Assembly (NCBI GenBank): GCA_035420085.1
Contig: DAOLUH010000007.1
Location: 62,001-126,000, forward strand
Direction: 5' to 3'
Origin: DSWT01 sp035420085
Lineage (GTDB): Bacteria > Chloroflexota > Anaerolineae > B4-G1 > SLSP01
Length of the DNA stretch: 64,000 nucleotides
Shown here one piece after another: positions 49,341-57,533 of the stretch. The first letter of the stretch is position 1. Every line of letters starts with the position of its first letter. Made by a program: the position numbers and the translations under genes. Below the pieces are notes generated by a model. The model searched no databases. It saw nothing but the letters and a program-made list of their open reading frames with translations, and was not told the DNA's origin.

Positions 49341-49859
49341 TTAGCCGCTCACATAACTTTGCAGCAAGTTCCGGTTCACGTAGACCAGGCGCGACTGCGT
49401 CGGTAGCTGCTCGGCTCCGCCGGCCAGGAAGTATATCTCCGCATTGACGACCGGGAAGAAAATGCCTTTCCAAAAGTCGAGAAAGTTGTGCACTTTCGCT
49501 TCGCTGAGGAAAGGCACACCGCCCCTGACGATAGCAAGCGGCAGATGTAGCATCACAACCTCGGTTCTGGGCGCGGCGCGGAATGTCTCCAGGGACTCTT
49601 CTTTGGTGAACATCAAGAGTTGGATACGCTCCCGCACCATAATGATCATCGGCGCATGGCTGGATGGCAAGCCTGAAAAAGCCCACGGAACGATGTGCGG
49701 GTTGTTGATCTTTAGATAGGACATCCCATCCTGGTTGATGTAGTTGTGGGGGCTGCCCAATGTCTCTAAATCACCCGTGACCCAGAGCAAATCGTTGGCT
49801 ATGTGAACTTCGTGCCCTTGAATCGGTGATCCTATTTGTGCTTTACCTAACAGGCCCAT
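49341..49859 (-). CDS. Conserved-looking protein of unknown function
   Basis: A 172-residue protein with no Cys motif and no transmembrane helix; alternating strands and short helices (M-I-I-M-V-R-E-R-I-Q-L-L-M-F). AGGAGG before the ATG and a promoter upstream support expression. It is followed by the Cys-rich gene, with which it probably forms a small operon. No family recognised. Confidence 0.6.
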   Translation of the reverse strand: MGLLGKAQIGSPIQGHEVHIANDLLWVTGDLETLGSPHNYINQDGMSYLKINNPHIVPWAFSGLPSSHAPMIIMVRERIQLLMFTKEESLETFRAAPRTEVVMLHLPLAIVRGGVPFLSEAKVHNFLDFWKGIFFPVVNAEIYFLAGGAEQLPTQSRLVYVNRNLLQSYVSG

Positions 49860-49901
49860 AGTGGTTCCTCCTGAAGCTGATATTTCTCTCTTCTCGATTC
49901 A

Positions 49902-49930
49902 ATAGTATGCTATCTATCCCTAAAAGTCAA
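49902..49930 (-). promoter_or_regulatory. Promoter of the two unknown genes after ligA
   Basis: On the minus strand: TTGACT (49930-49925), 17-base spacer, TACTAT (49907-49902). Confidence 0.5.
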
Positions 49931-49940
49931 AACGGGAATG

Positions 49941-51962
49941 TCACGGGCGGTCGCCCGCCAGCGCGTAGAGCTGTTCTTCGGTGAGCAGCGGCGTATTGAG
50001 CGCCTGGGCGCGATTGTACTTGCTGCCGCCAGGGTCGTCGCCGACGACGAGGTAGCTGGTTTTCTGGCTGACCGAACCGGCGACTTTGCCGCCTGACGAC
50101 TCAATCCACGCGGCGATCTCATCTCTAGGGCGGGAGAGCGTGCCTGTGATGACGAAGGTAAGGCCAGCAAATGGTTGCGCGCCGGCCACGCTTCTGACGT
50201 CCGCCGCCAGCTTCAGCCCGGCCTGACGCAGCTTTTCAACCATCGCGCGGTTATGCTCGTGGGCGAACCACGTGAGGATGTTCTGCGCCGTGATCGGGCC
50301 GATGCCTTCGACGGCGGCGATACTTTCCGCTTGCGCCGACGCCAGCGCGTCCAGCGAGGGGAACGCCTTCGCCAGCACGCCCGCAACCGTCCCACCCACG
50401 CCACGGATGCCCAGCGCCGCCAGCACGCGCTCGAAGGGCCGGTCTTTGGCCTGCGCGATGGCTGCCAGCAGGTTGTCAGCTTTCTTATCGGCGAATCCTT
50501 CCAACGTGAGCAAAGCTTCTTTGGTCAAAAAATAAAGATCGGCGGGGTCTGTGATCAAACGTTGCTCTACCAATTGCGTGGCTGTACGTTCGCCCAGGCC
50601 CTCCATGTCGAGGACGTGCGTGAAATAGGTGAGCTTTTGCACAAGTTGCGCCGGGCACGCGGCGTTGATGCAGTAGTAGGCGATCTCGCCCTCTGGATGG
50701 ACAATCGGATCGCCGCACGCGGAACACGCTGTCGGCGGCGCGATGGGCTGCTCGTCGCCGTCGCGCATGTCCACAATCGGCCCGGCGACGTAGGGGATCA
50801 CGTCCCCGGCGCGTTTGACGAGCACGCGGTCGCCGATGCGGATGTCGCGCTCGGCGATAAAGTCGAAGTTGTGCAGCGACGCGCGGCTCACCGTCACCCC
50901 GGCGATGGGCACCGGCTCCAGCAGCGCCGTTGGAGTAATCACGCCCGTCCGCCCGACGGAGAACTCCACGCCCTTGATGGTGGTCGTGGCTTCCTGCGCC
51001 GGGAACTTGTAGGCCACCGCGCCGCGTGGTCGCCCGCCCACCACGCCCAACGCCGCTTGCGTCGCCAGATCGTCAATTTTGATGACCAGGCCGTCGGCTT
51101 CGTAGGCCAGTTTGTCCCGCCGGCCGTGCATCTGCTCGCAATAGTCGGCGACGGCGTCCAAAGTGTCGAAATACGCAATTTCATCCGGCAGCGGAAAGCC
51201 AAGCGCGCGCAGATAATCCAGCGTGCCATGTTGCGTCTCCGGGATCGGGCCATCTGCGGTGACGATGTTGTAGGCGAAGAGATGCAATGGTCGCCGCGCG
51301 GTGATGGTGGGGTCGAGTTGGCGCAATGAACCGGCGGAAGCGTTGCGCGGGTTGGCGAAGGGCATCTCGCCGGCTTCCGCCAGCCGTTCGTTGAGCGCGT
51401 CGAAGTCCTTGAGCAGGATCAGCACTTCGCCGCGCACTACCAGGTACGGCGGCGGTTGCGGCCCGTCGGGATCCACCGGGATGCGCAGCGGCAGCGTTTT
51501 GATCGTGCGCAGGTTCGCCGTGATGTCTTCGCCAATCTGCCCATCGCCGCGCGTTGCGCCGAGGACGAGTTGCCCCTGCCGGTAATGCAGCACCACCGTC
51601 AGCCCGTCGAATTTCGGCTCGACTGTGTAAGTCAGCAGTGGGGTGTCTGTCGGTAACAGCTTGCTGATGCGCGTGTGCCAGGCAAAAAGTTCCTCGCGGC
51701 TGCTTGCCTTATCGAGGCTGAGGATGGGAGCGGGGTGAGTCACTTTCTCGAAGCCCTCGGCGGGTGCCCCCCCCACCCGTTGCGTGGGCGAGTCCGGCGT
51801 GATCAGCTCCGGGTGCGCCTGTTCGAGGGCACGCAGTTCATCTACCAGCGCGTCAAATTGTGCGTCGCTGATGACCGGGCTATCCAGGGTATGATAGCGG
51901 TAGTTGTGATAGTTGATTGCTTCGCGGAGTTTCTCGGCGCGGAGAACGATTTCTCGATCCAT
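49941..51962 (-). CDS. ligA: NAD-dependent DNA ligase
   Basis: A 673-residue LigA of normal length. Lys117 in E-P-K-F-D-G is the adenylated nucleophile. The Cys4 zinc finger (C-S-A-C-G...C-I-N-A-A-C-P), helix-hairpin-helix region and C-terminal BRCT domain (F-V-I-T-G-T-L-S-R-P-R-D-E-I) follow in order. AAGGAG selects ATG 51962. It seals nicks in replication and repair. An 18-base perfect palindrome lies just upstream of the ribosome site. Confidence 0.96.
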   Translation of the reverse strand: MDREIVLRAEKLREAINYHNYRYHTLDSPVISDAQFDALVDELRALEQAHPELITPDSPTQRVGGAPAEGFEKVTHPAPILSLDKASSREELFAWHTRISKLLPTDTPLLTYTVEPKFDGLTVVLHYRQGQLVLGATRGDGQIGEDITANLRTIKTLPLRIPVDPDGPQPPPYLVVRGEVLILLKDFDALNERLAEAGEMPFANPRNASAGSLRQLDPTITARRPLHLFAYNIVTADGPIPETQHGTLDYLRALGFPLPDEIAYFDTLDAVADYCEQMHGRRDKLAYEADGLVIKIDDLATQAALGVVGGRPRGAVAYKFPAQEATTTIKGVEFSVGRTGVITPTALLEPVPIAGVTVSRASLHNFDFIAERDIRIGDRVLVKRAGDVIPYVAGPIVDMRDGDEQPIAPPTACSACGDPIVHPEGEIAYYCINAACPAQLVQKLTYFTHVLDMEGLGERTATQLVEQRLITDPADLYFLTKEALLTLEGFADKKADNLLAAIAQAKDRPFERVLAALGIRGVGGTVAGVLAKAFPSLDALASAQAESIAAVEGIGPITAQNILTWFAHEHNRAMVEKLRQAGLKLAADVRSVAGAQPFAGLTFVITGTLSRPRDEIAAWIESSGGKVAGSVSQKTSYLVVGDDPGGSKYNRAQALNTPLLTEEQLYALAGDRP

Positions 51963-51979
51963 ATAAGCTCCTTGAAAGA

Positions 51980-51997
51980 CGTTGGAACGTTCCAACG
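51980..51997. promoter_or_regulatory. 18-base perfect palindrome upstream of ligA
   Basis: CGTTGGAACGTTCCAACG, 17 bases before the ligA ATG and 5 bases after the SH3 gene stop. Candidate operator or short terminator/attenuator. Confidence 0.5.
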
Positions 51998-52002
51998 CTG
52001 CG

Positions 52003-52476
52003 TTACGGCGCGACGATCAAATAATTGGCGACGGCCCAGCCCTCGCGCTGCGGGTTGGCTTCGTCGCGTAAAAACCACCACGTGAAATCATCGGCGACCG
52101 TCGGCCCGGCGGCAACCAGGAAGGTTTCGCCCTCGGCGGCGATGTCCAGACGTTCGGCGCTGGTGCTGGGTGTGGCGCGCATGTTCAGACCTGCCGCGCC
52201 GGTTCCGCTGACACGCACGCGCACTCCAACGCCAACTTCAGTCGGCGAGAGGGGCAGCGTGGGTTGGGGGGTGGGGGTGGGCAGGGGAGTGGGCGTCGCG
52301 GTCGGTGTCGGCGTCGCGGTCCAGATAATCGCGGTAGGGCGCGGCCCTGTGGGGATGGCCGTCGGTTTGGAGAACAGCCACAAGCCAGTCACAATCACCA
52401 GCAGGATGCCGCCGATCAACAAAGCCAGGCATCCCCATTGCACGATATTTGCGTGTTGGACGTTGTTCGTTGTCAC
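52003..52476 (-). CDS. Membrane-anchored SH3-like (SH3b) domain protein
   Basis: A 157-residue protein. A transmembrane helix (about 14-36) precedes a Thr/Pro linker (about 40-80) and a C-terminal bacterial SH3 domain (L-N-M-R-A-T-P-S-T ... W-W-F-L-R-D...G-W-A-V-A-N-Y). TATAAT at 52488-52483 ends 6 bases before GTG 52476, so transcription should begin at or next to the start codon; the message appears leaderless. Likely a cell-wall-binding protein. Confidence 0.7.
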   Translation of the reverse strand: MTTNNVQHANIVQWGCLALLIGGILLVIVTGLWLFSKPTAIPTGPRPTAIIWTATPTPTATPTPLPTPTPQPTLPLSPTEVGVGVRVRVSGTGAAGLNMRATPSTSAERLDIAAEGETFLVAAGPTVADDFTWWFLRDEANPQREGWAVANYLIVAP

Positions 52477-52482
52477 ACGGGT

Positions 52483-52488
52483 ATTATA
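52483..52488 (-). promoter_or_regulatory. -10 element of a probable leaderless transcript
   Basis: TATAAT on the minus strand, 6 bases upstream of GTG 52476. The -35 is poor. Confidence 0.45.
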
Positions 52489-52524
52489 CTTGAAATCAGA
52501 GACTACAAAAGCCTCAGAATGAAT

Positions 52525-52552
52525 TTGGCAGCAGAGCAAAATGTTCTATACT
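52525..52552 (+). promoter_or_regulatory. Promoter of hicBA
   Basis: TTGGCA (52525-52530), 16-base spacer, TATACT (52547-52552). Confidence 0.65.
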
Positions 52553-52604
52553 GAACAGGAAACGGGTAACACAGACATAGCGACGTATATGGGAAAGGAG
52601 AGGA

Positions 52605-52814
52605 ATGAACGATTTTTACGTGTGGATTGAACAAGACGAAGATGGGGTGTATGTTGGGGAAGTCCCACAACTGCCCGCTTGTTATACGCAGGGCCGTACG
52701 CTGGACGAGTTGCTACACAACATACGCGAGGTGATCGCGCTGTGTCTGGAGGAAAGACGTGAAAACGCGATGCCCTTGCCAGTTTTTGTTGGCGTGCAGA
52801 GGGTGGCCGTCTAA
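52605..52814 (+). CDS. hicB: HicB-family antitoxin
   Basis: A 69-residue HicB-like antitoxin: W-I-E-Q-D-E-D-G-V-Y-V-G-E-V-P-Q-L-P-A-C is the family hallmark (partial RNase-H fold), followed by T-L-D-E-L-L-H-N-I-R-E-V. It has no C-terminal DNA-binding extension, so autoregulation may need another protein. GGAGAGG lies just before the ATG. The TAA stop overlaps the hicA ATG. Confidence 0.9.
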   Translation: MNDFYVWIEQDEDGVYVGEVPQLPACYTQGRTLDELLHNIREVIALCLEERRENAMPLPVFVGVQRVAV

Positions 52815-53038
52815 TGCCACCGCTGCCAGTGATACATAGTTCCACACTCATCAAAGCACTACAAAAAGCTGGTTTTCAGGTGACACGGCAACGAGGCAGT
52901 CACGTGCGTTTGTGCCATCCTGATGGACGTATTGTCACGGTACCGGTTCACGCCGGGCAGGATGTCGGGCGTGGACTGCTCCGCAAGATCCTGCGCGATG
53001 CCGAGTTGAGTGTGGAGGAATTGCTGCGGCTGTTATAG
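52814..53038 (+). CDS. hicA: HicA-family mRNA interferase toxin
   Basis: A 74-residue HicA toxin. A short N-terminal stretch precedes the dsRBD-like fold with catalytic His30 in R-Q-R-G-S-H-V-R-L, then V-T-V-P-V-H and L-R-K-I-L-R-D. HicA cleaves mRNA and is neutralised by HicB. It starts within the hicB stop codon. Gene order hicB-hicA is the reverse of the classical E. coli pair but common elsewhere. It appears intact. Confidence 0.9.
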   Translation: MPPLPVIHSSTLIKALQKAGFQVTRQRGSHVRLCHPDGRIVTVPVHAGQDVGRGLLRKILRDAELSVEELLRLL

Positions 53039-53086
53039 TACAACCGCATTGCGCGATTGACGGCACAAGACCCAACTGAGTTGCGC

Positions 53087-54892
53087 TTATTCTACCTCCA
53101 TCGGCGGCTGATAATCCGGCGATTGGTGGCGGAAATACGTGTTGTACAGTTCCGCGTAATGTCCGCCCTGTGCCATGAGGCCATTGTGCGTTCCCTCTTC
53201 GATGATGCGCCCGTGATCCATCACAATGATACGGTCGGCGTGTTTGATGGTGGAGAGGCGGTGCGCGATGATGATGGCGGTGCGGTCGCGCATCAACGTT
53301 TCCAGCCCTTCCTGGATTTGCGTCTCGGTGAAGGGGTCTACGCTGGCGGTGGCCTCGTCCAACACGAAGATGGACGGCGCTTTGAGCAGCACGCGCGCCA
53401 GCGCCACCAACTGTCGCTGTCCCATCGAGAGATTCGCCCCGCGCTCGCCCACGTCCGTATCAATCCCATTGGGCAGATCGGCGACCCAATCGCCGTGGCT
53501 GATGCGTCGCGCGGCCTCCAATACCTGGGTGTCGTCGGCGTCCGGCTGGCCGTAGCGGATGTTGTCCTTCACTGTGCCGGAGAAGAGGAACGGCTCCTGC
53601 GGCACGAGGCCGATGTGGCGACGATACTGCCCCAAATCCAGGGCGCGGATGTCGCGCCCGTCTACCAAAAGCTGCCCGCCCTGGAATTCGTAGAAGCGCG
53701 TGGTCAGCCGGGCAAGGCTGCTCTTGCCCGCGCCCGTGTGCCCAACGATCGCCACCGTCTCTTTGGGGCGGATCTCCAGCGAGAAATCGGGCAGCACAAT
53801 CTCGTCGCCAGTGTAGCTGAAGCGCAGATGGCGAAACTCGATGCGTCCCTCGACGGACTCCACCGGTTCCGCCGCCGTCTGCACGACCTTCGGCTCGGCG
53901 TCAATCAGCGCGAAGACCCGTTCCGCCGCTGAAAGCCCATCCTGGAACTGGCTCCAGAACGAGGCGATGTTGATAAGTGGCCACCAGAAGAAGCCGACGG
54001 CCTGCATGAAAAGATACCAGTTGCCGGGGCTGACGCCGGTGCGCGTTGCCAGACCGCTGGTATAGAGCACAATCGCCGTCCCCAGACCGGAGGCCATCGC
54101 CATCACCGGAAAAATGGCGTTCATTGTGATGTCGCGCTTTAGCCCCACCTGGTAGGATTGCCGGTTGTTTTTGGCGAAGGTGGCGTAGATGGCCGGCTCC
54201 TGGCGGAAGCTTTTGGCGACGACGATGCCGCTGATGGATTCCTGGATTTGCGCGTTGATCGTCGCGTTGACGCGGCGCGATTGCTGCGTCACCTTGCGGG
54301 CGATACGGCGGAAGCTGAGCGCCACCGCCACCGCGACGGGCGAGATGCCGATCAGCAGCAGTGTCAGCCACGGATTGATGTTGAAGAGCCACACAGCCAA
54401 AATCACAACCAGCAACACCTGGCTGATGAGGTCCGTCACCAGAGCGACAACATTGGAAAAGTCCTGCGTGTCCGAGGTGACGCGGCTGACGATTTTGCCG
54501 GATGGGTGCTCATCGAAGAAAGACAAATCATGCTTCACAGTCGCGTCGAACACGTCCTCGCGCACTTTGAGCACCACGTCGCCGATGACCTTCGCCGATT
54601 CCATACGGCGGACGTAGTTGGCGATCCACGCGATGACGTTGAGCGCCAGCACCGCCCCGACGAGCAACGCAATCGTCTGCGTTGTCGGGCGCTGTCCCAC
54701 CAAATCAATCCCCCGCGCGATGAGGATGGGCGAAGCGGTGCTGGTCGCCGAGTTCAGCAGCAGCAGCACGCCGATTCCTCCCATCTGCTTCGCATAAGGG
54801 CGGAAATAATCCACGATGCGCTGCACCAGCGCCTTGTCGCTATAATTGCGGTCGTAACTTTCAGTATCGAGACCATCCAGGATAAAACCCAT
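53087..54892 (-). CDS. ABC exporter half-transporter, catalytic-Glu subunit
   Basis: A 601-residue MsbA/TM287-288-type exporter with six transmembrane helices and an ATPase domain. Walker A is G-H-T-G-A-G-K-S, Walker B ends V-L-D-E-A-T with the catalytic Glu present, and the signature is L-S-M-G-Q instead of L-S-G-G-Q. Together with the partner at 55458 this gives one consensus and one degenerate ATP site, as in heterodimeric exporters. Substrate unknown; lipids or drugs are typical. Confidence 0.9.
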   Translation of the reverse strand: MGFILDGLDTESYDRNYSDKALVQRIVDYFRPYAKQMGGIGVLLLLNSATSTASPILIARGIDLVGQRPTTQTIALLVGAVLALNVIAWIANYVRRMESAKVIGDVVLKVREDVFDATVKHDLSFFDEHPSGKIVSRVTSDTQDFSNVVALVTDLISQVLLVVILAVWLFNINPWLTLLLIGISPVAVAVALSFRRIARKVTQQSRRVNATINAQIQESISGIVVAKSFRQEPAIYATFAKNNRQSYQVGLKRDITMNAIFPVMAMASGLGTAIVLYTSGLATRTGVSPGNWYLFMQAVGFFWWPLINIASFWSQFQDGLSAAERVFALIDAEPKVVQTAAEPVESVEGRIEFRHLRFSYTGDEIVLPDFSLEIRPKETVAIVGHTGAGKSSLARLTTRFYEFQGGQLLVDGRDIRALDLGQYRRHIGLVPQEPFLFSGTVKDNIRYGQPDADDTQVLEAARRISHGDWVADLPNGIDTDVGERGANLSMGQRQLVALARVLLKAPSIFVLDEATASVDPFTETQIQEGLETLMRDRTAIIIAHRLSTIKHADRIIVMDHGRIIEEGTHNGLMAQGGHYAELYNTYFRHQSPDYQPPMEVE

Positions 54893-54917
54893 TGTTTACC
54901 TCACGAAATTGTTTTTC

Positions 54918-54942
54918 TAAAACGTAAAACGTAAAACGCAAA
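54918..54942. repeat. Tandem repeat (ACGTAAA type), left flank of the four-helix gene
   Basis: Three TAAAACG units at period 8. The array at 55414 is its inverted counterpart. Confidence 0.8.
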
Positions 54943-54954
54943 TGGAGCGCCGGG

Positions 54955-55404
54955 TTAAAAATCGAGTTCGCTGGCGACCAGGTATGGCTCTGGCTCTTCC
55001 TTCAGGATTTGCTGACGTTGCTGTGGGATCATCGTCAGCAGCAGACGGATGATGTTGCTGGGCAGATCGAATCGCTGCGCGACAATATCTTCACCCAGGA
55101 TATGCCGAGCCTTGTAATACCAATCGCGGCTTTCACGTGCTGAACCCAGAGCGTATTCATAAAAACGTGCGCGATCTTTGCCGGTACCGCGTGAGTAACC
55201 TTCTGCCAGATTTGCGCTGATTGAACCGATAGCGCGATACAATTGATCGGATACTCCAAACGTGCGACGATCTTGCATCAACTTGGTAATATCGTCCCAA
55301 CTTACATCTGCTAAAAACAAACTCAGCCGGTATCCTACCATCTTCCACAGCGAATCCTCCTTAAACGCCGCCGGCACCCTATTCTCCCACTCCGCAATAT
55401 CCAT
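54955..55404 (-). CDS. Four-helix-bundle protein (23S rRNA intervening-sequence family)
   Basis: A 149-residue helical protein. G-S-I-S-A-N-L-A-E-G-Y followed by F-Y-E-Y-A-L-G-S-A-R-E-S is the core of the four-helix-bundle/S23 family, also found as 23S intervening-sequence proteins and related in fold to Avd of diversity-generating retroelements. GGAGG selects ATG 55404. It is wedged between two halves of an ABC exporter, with inverted ACGTAAA-type repeats on both sides, and looks inserted. No reverse transcriptase is nearby. Function unknown. Confidence 0.8.
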   Translation of the reverse strand: MDIAEWENRVPAAFKEDSLWKMVGYRLSLFLADVSWDDITKLMQDRRTFGVSDQLYRAIGSISANLAEGYSRGTGKDRARFYEYALGSARESRDWYYKARHILGEDIVAQRFDLPSNIIRLLLTMIPQQRQQILKEEPEPYLVASELDF

Positions 55405-55413
55405 CACTTCCTC

Positions 55414-55460
55414 CTTTACGCCTCACGTTTTACGTTTTACGCTTTACGTTTTACGCTTTA
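55414..55460. repeat. Tandem repeat (ACGTAAA type, inverted), right flank of the four-helix gene
   Basis: Six units of TTTACGC/TTTTACG at period 7-8, in the opposite orientation to the array at 54918. It ends at the stop codon of the upstream ABC gene. Confidence 0.85.
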
Positions 55461-57212
55461 GTCGTATCTTGCGAAGATTTGGCGATATGGTGCGCAGCGG
55501 ACCATCAGTTCCTCGTGGTTGCCTTGATCAATTAACTCACCGCGCCGCAGCACCAGGATACGGTCGGCCCAGCGGATCTGGCTGAGGCGATGGGTGATAA
55601 TGAACGTGGTGCGCTCGCGACTAATGCGGCGCATGGCGCGTTGAATCTGGTCTTCGGTGGCGCTGTCAATGGCGCTGGTGCTGTCGTCGAGGATGAGGAT
55701 GCGCGGGTCGGTGAGGAACGCGCGGGCGATGGCAATGCGCTGCCGTTGTCCGCCGGAGAGCGTCACGCCGCGCTCGCCGACTTCGGTGGCGTAGCCGTTG
55801 GGGAAGCTCATAATGAAATCGTGCGCCTGCGCCTCGCGCGCCGCCTCCTCGATGGCCTCCTGCGTCGCGTTCGCACAGCCAAAAGCGATGTTTTCCGCCA
55901 GCGTGCGCGAGAAGAGGAACACGTCCTGCTCAATCGTGGAGATTTGCGAGCGCAGCGCCTCCAGGCTCCAATCGCGCACATCCACGCCATCCACCAGCAC
56001 CCGCCCGCCGTCCACGTCGAAGATGCGGTTGATCAACTGTGTGAGCGTCGTCTTGCCGGAGCCGGTCTGCCCGACGATGGCGATGGTCTCGCCGGGATTC
56101 ACGCGGAAGCTGATGTTCTTGAGCATACAGTCTTCGTTGTAGCCAAAGCAGACGTTCTCGAAGGCCACCTCACCGCGCATCGGTTGGGCATAGCCACCCA
56201 CGTTCTCGTCCATGTCGGTTTCGGTGTTGATGAGTTTCAGGATGCGTTCGGCGCTGGCGACGCCCATCTGCACCAGGTTGAAGGTGAAGATCGAGATGAA
56301 CGTAGGGAAGCGCAGCGTGCCGAGCAATCCCATAAAGGTGACAACTTGCCCCATCGTCAGCGTGCCTTCGCGCCACAACAGTAAAGCCTGCAACAGGCCG
56401 CCGGCCCATGCCAGGCCAAACATCAACAGCGGCCAGTAACGCGCTTCAATAATGCCCTGCTGGACGTAGTAATCGCGGAACAGGCGCGCGTTGCGGGCGA
56501 AGTTCCACCATTCCTGCTTCTCCTGTGCGTTGGCCTTCACCACTTCAATGCCGGCGACGGCTTCCGCCAGCCGCGCGTTCATCACGCCAAACTGCTCGCG
56601 TTGCGCCATGCTCACCGGTTTGAGCCGCCGGTTGTAGTCGTACACTGTGACCATGAGCGCGATGGTGAAGAGGAAAGGGACCAGCAGCAGGCGCGTGTCA
56701 ATGCGTCCCATCATAATCACCGGGATGACTAATGCCATCAGGGAGTCAACGATGAGCATCACGCCAGGGCTGAACATCGCGTTGAGCATCCGCACATCGT
56801 TGGTGGCGCGCGCCATAATGTCGCCGATGCGCTGCCGCCCGTGGAAGGTCTGGCTTTTGCCGAGCAGGCTGACGTACAACTCGTCGCGGGCGTCGCGCTC
56901 AATGAGCTGCGCGATGAATGATGAAGAGAAGTTGCGGAACAGCCCGGTCAACCCCTGGCTCATCGCCGAGCCGAACGCGCCCAACGCTACCGTCAGCAGC
57001 GCCGCCGAGGTCCAGCCCGGCGTCGTGATCACGTCGAAGCCGCGCCCGACGAAGATCTGGATGTAGCTGTATGCTGTGTTGTTGAGGATCGCGCCTACGA
57101 TCAAGACTACCGGGAAGATGGGGTAGCGTATCATGTGCGAGAAGATCCAGCGAATCGGACTGCTGCGATTGTAGTGGTATTCGTTTTCCAGCGTGAACTC
57201 GCGTTTTGTCAA
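55458..57212 (-). CDS. ABC exporter half-transporter, degenerate-site subunit
   Basis: A 584-residue exporter subunit. Walker A is G-Q-T-G-S-G-K-T, the signature L-S-G-G-Q-R-Q is consensus, and Walker B ends L-I-L-D-D-S-T, with Asp where the catalytic Glu is expected. This complements the partner at 53087, which has the Glu but an L-S-M-G-Q signature. GGAGG at 57218-57222 points to the TTG at 57212 as start; an upstream TTG at 57272 lacks a ribosome site. Confidence 0.88.
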   Translation of the reverse strand: MTKREFTLENEYHYNRSSPIRWIFSHMIRYPIFPVVLIVGAILNNTAYSYIQIFVGRGFDVITTPGWTSAALLTVALGAFGSAMSQGLTGLFRNFSSSFIAQLIERDARDELYVSLLGKSQTFHGRQRIGDIMARATNDVRMLNAMFSPGVMLIVDSLMALVIPVIMMGRIDTRLLLVPFLFTIALMVTVYDYNRRLKPVSMAQREQFGVMNARLAEAVAGIEVVKANAQEKQEWWNFARNARLFRDYYVQQGIIEARYWPLLMFGLAWAGGLLQALLLWREGTLTMGQVVTFMGLLGTLRFPTFISIFTFNLVQMGVASAERILKLINTETDMDENVGGYAQPMRGEVAFENVCFGYNEDCMLKNISFRVNPGETIAIVGQTGSGKTTLTQLINRIFDVDGGRVLVDGVDVRDWSLEALRSQISTIEQDVFLFSRTLAENIAFGCANATQEAIEEAAREAQAHDFIMSFPNGYATEVGERGVTLSGGQRQRIAIARAFLTDPRILILDDSTSAIDSATEDQIQRAMRRISRERTTFIITHRLSQIRWADRILVLRRGELIDQGNHEELMVRCAPYRQIFARYD

Positions 57213-57301
57213 GGCAACCTCCGGCAGGGCTTCTTTCTGTGTATGTAGCGGAAAGATAGATACATAATCCAAGTTGCCACTTGCACACTCAAGCTATCAT
57301 A

Positions 57302-57374
57302 GGACGCAGATGAACTCGGATTTCACGGATAAAAAACAAGAAAAATCCGTGTGCTCCGTGCAATCCGTGTCCTA
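57302..57374. repeat. Inverted tandem repeat (ATCCGTGTG type)
   Basis: Period-9 units with an ATCCGTG core face an inverted copy (CACGGAT) across an A-rich spacer. With the promoter at 57462 it fills most of the roughly 320-base gap; I see no gene there. Confidence 0.75.
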
Positions 57375-57461
57375 CATTCTGAAATTATGAGGTAGGTAGC
57401 AACTCAAGTGACATATTATCCCATGCATTGCGGAAAACGCGAAATAGCCTGAAGCCTGAAT

Positions 57462-57489
57462 TTGACGCCACAGCAAGCCTGACTATACT
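57462..57489 (+). promoter_or_regulatory. Promoter of the membrane protein gene at 57534
   Basis: TTGACG (57462-57467), 16-base spacer, TATACT (57484-57489). Confidence 0.6.
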
Positions 57490-57533
57490 TTGCTGCAGGA
57501 AAAGGACAGCGACGATGTACAGGAGGGGTGTCT

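Noticed and set aside
54955..55404. Diversity-generating retroelement (Avd-like protein)
   Set aside because: No reverse transcriptase, no template/variable repeat pair; the protein fits the wider four-helix-bundle family.
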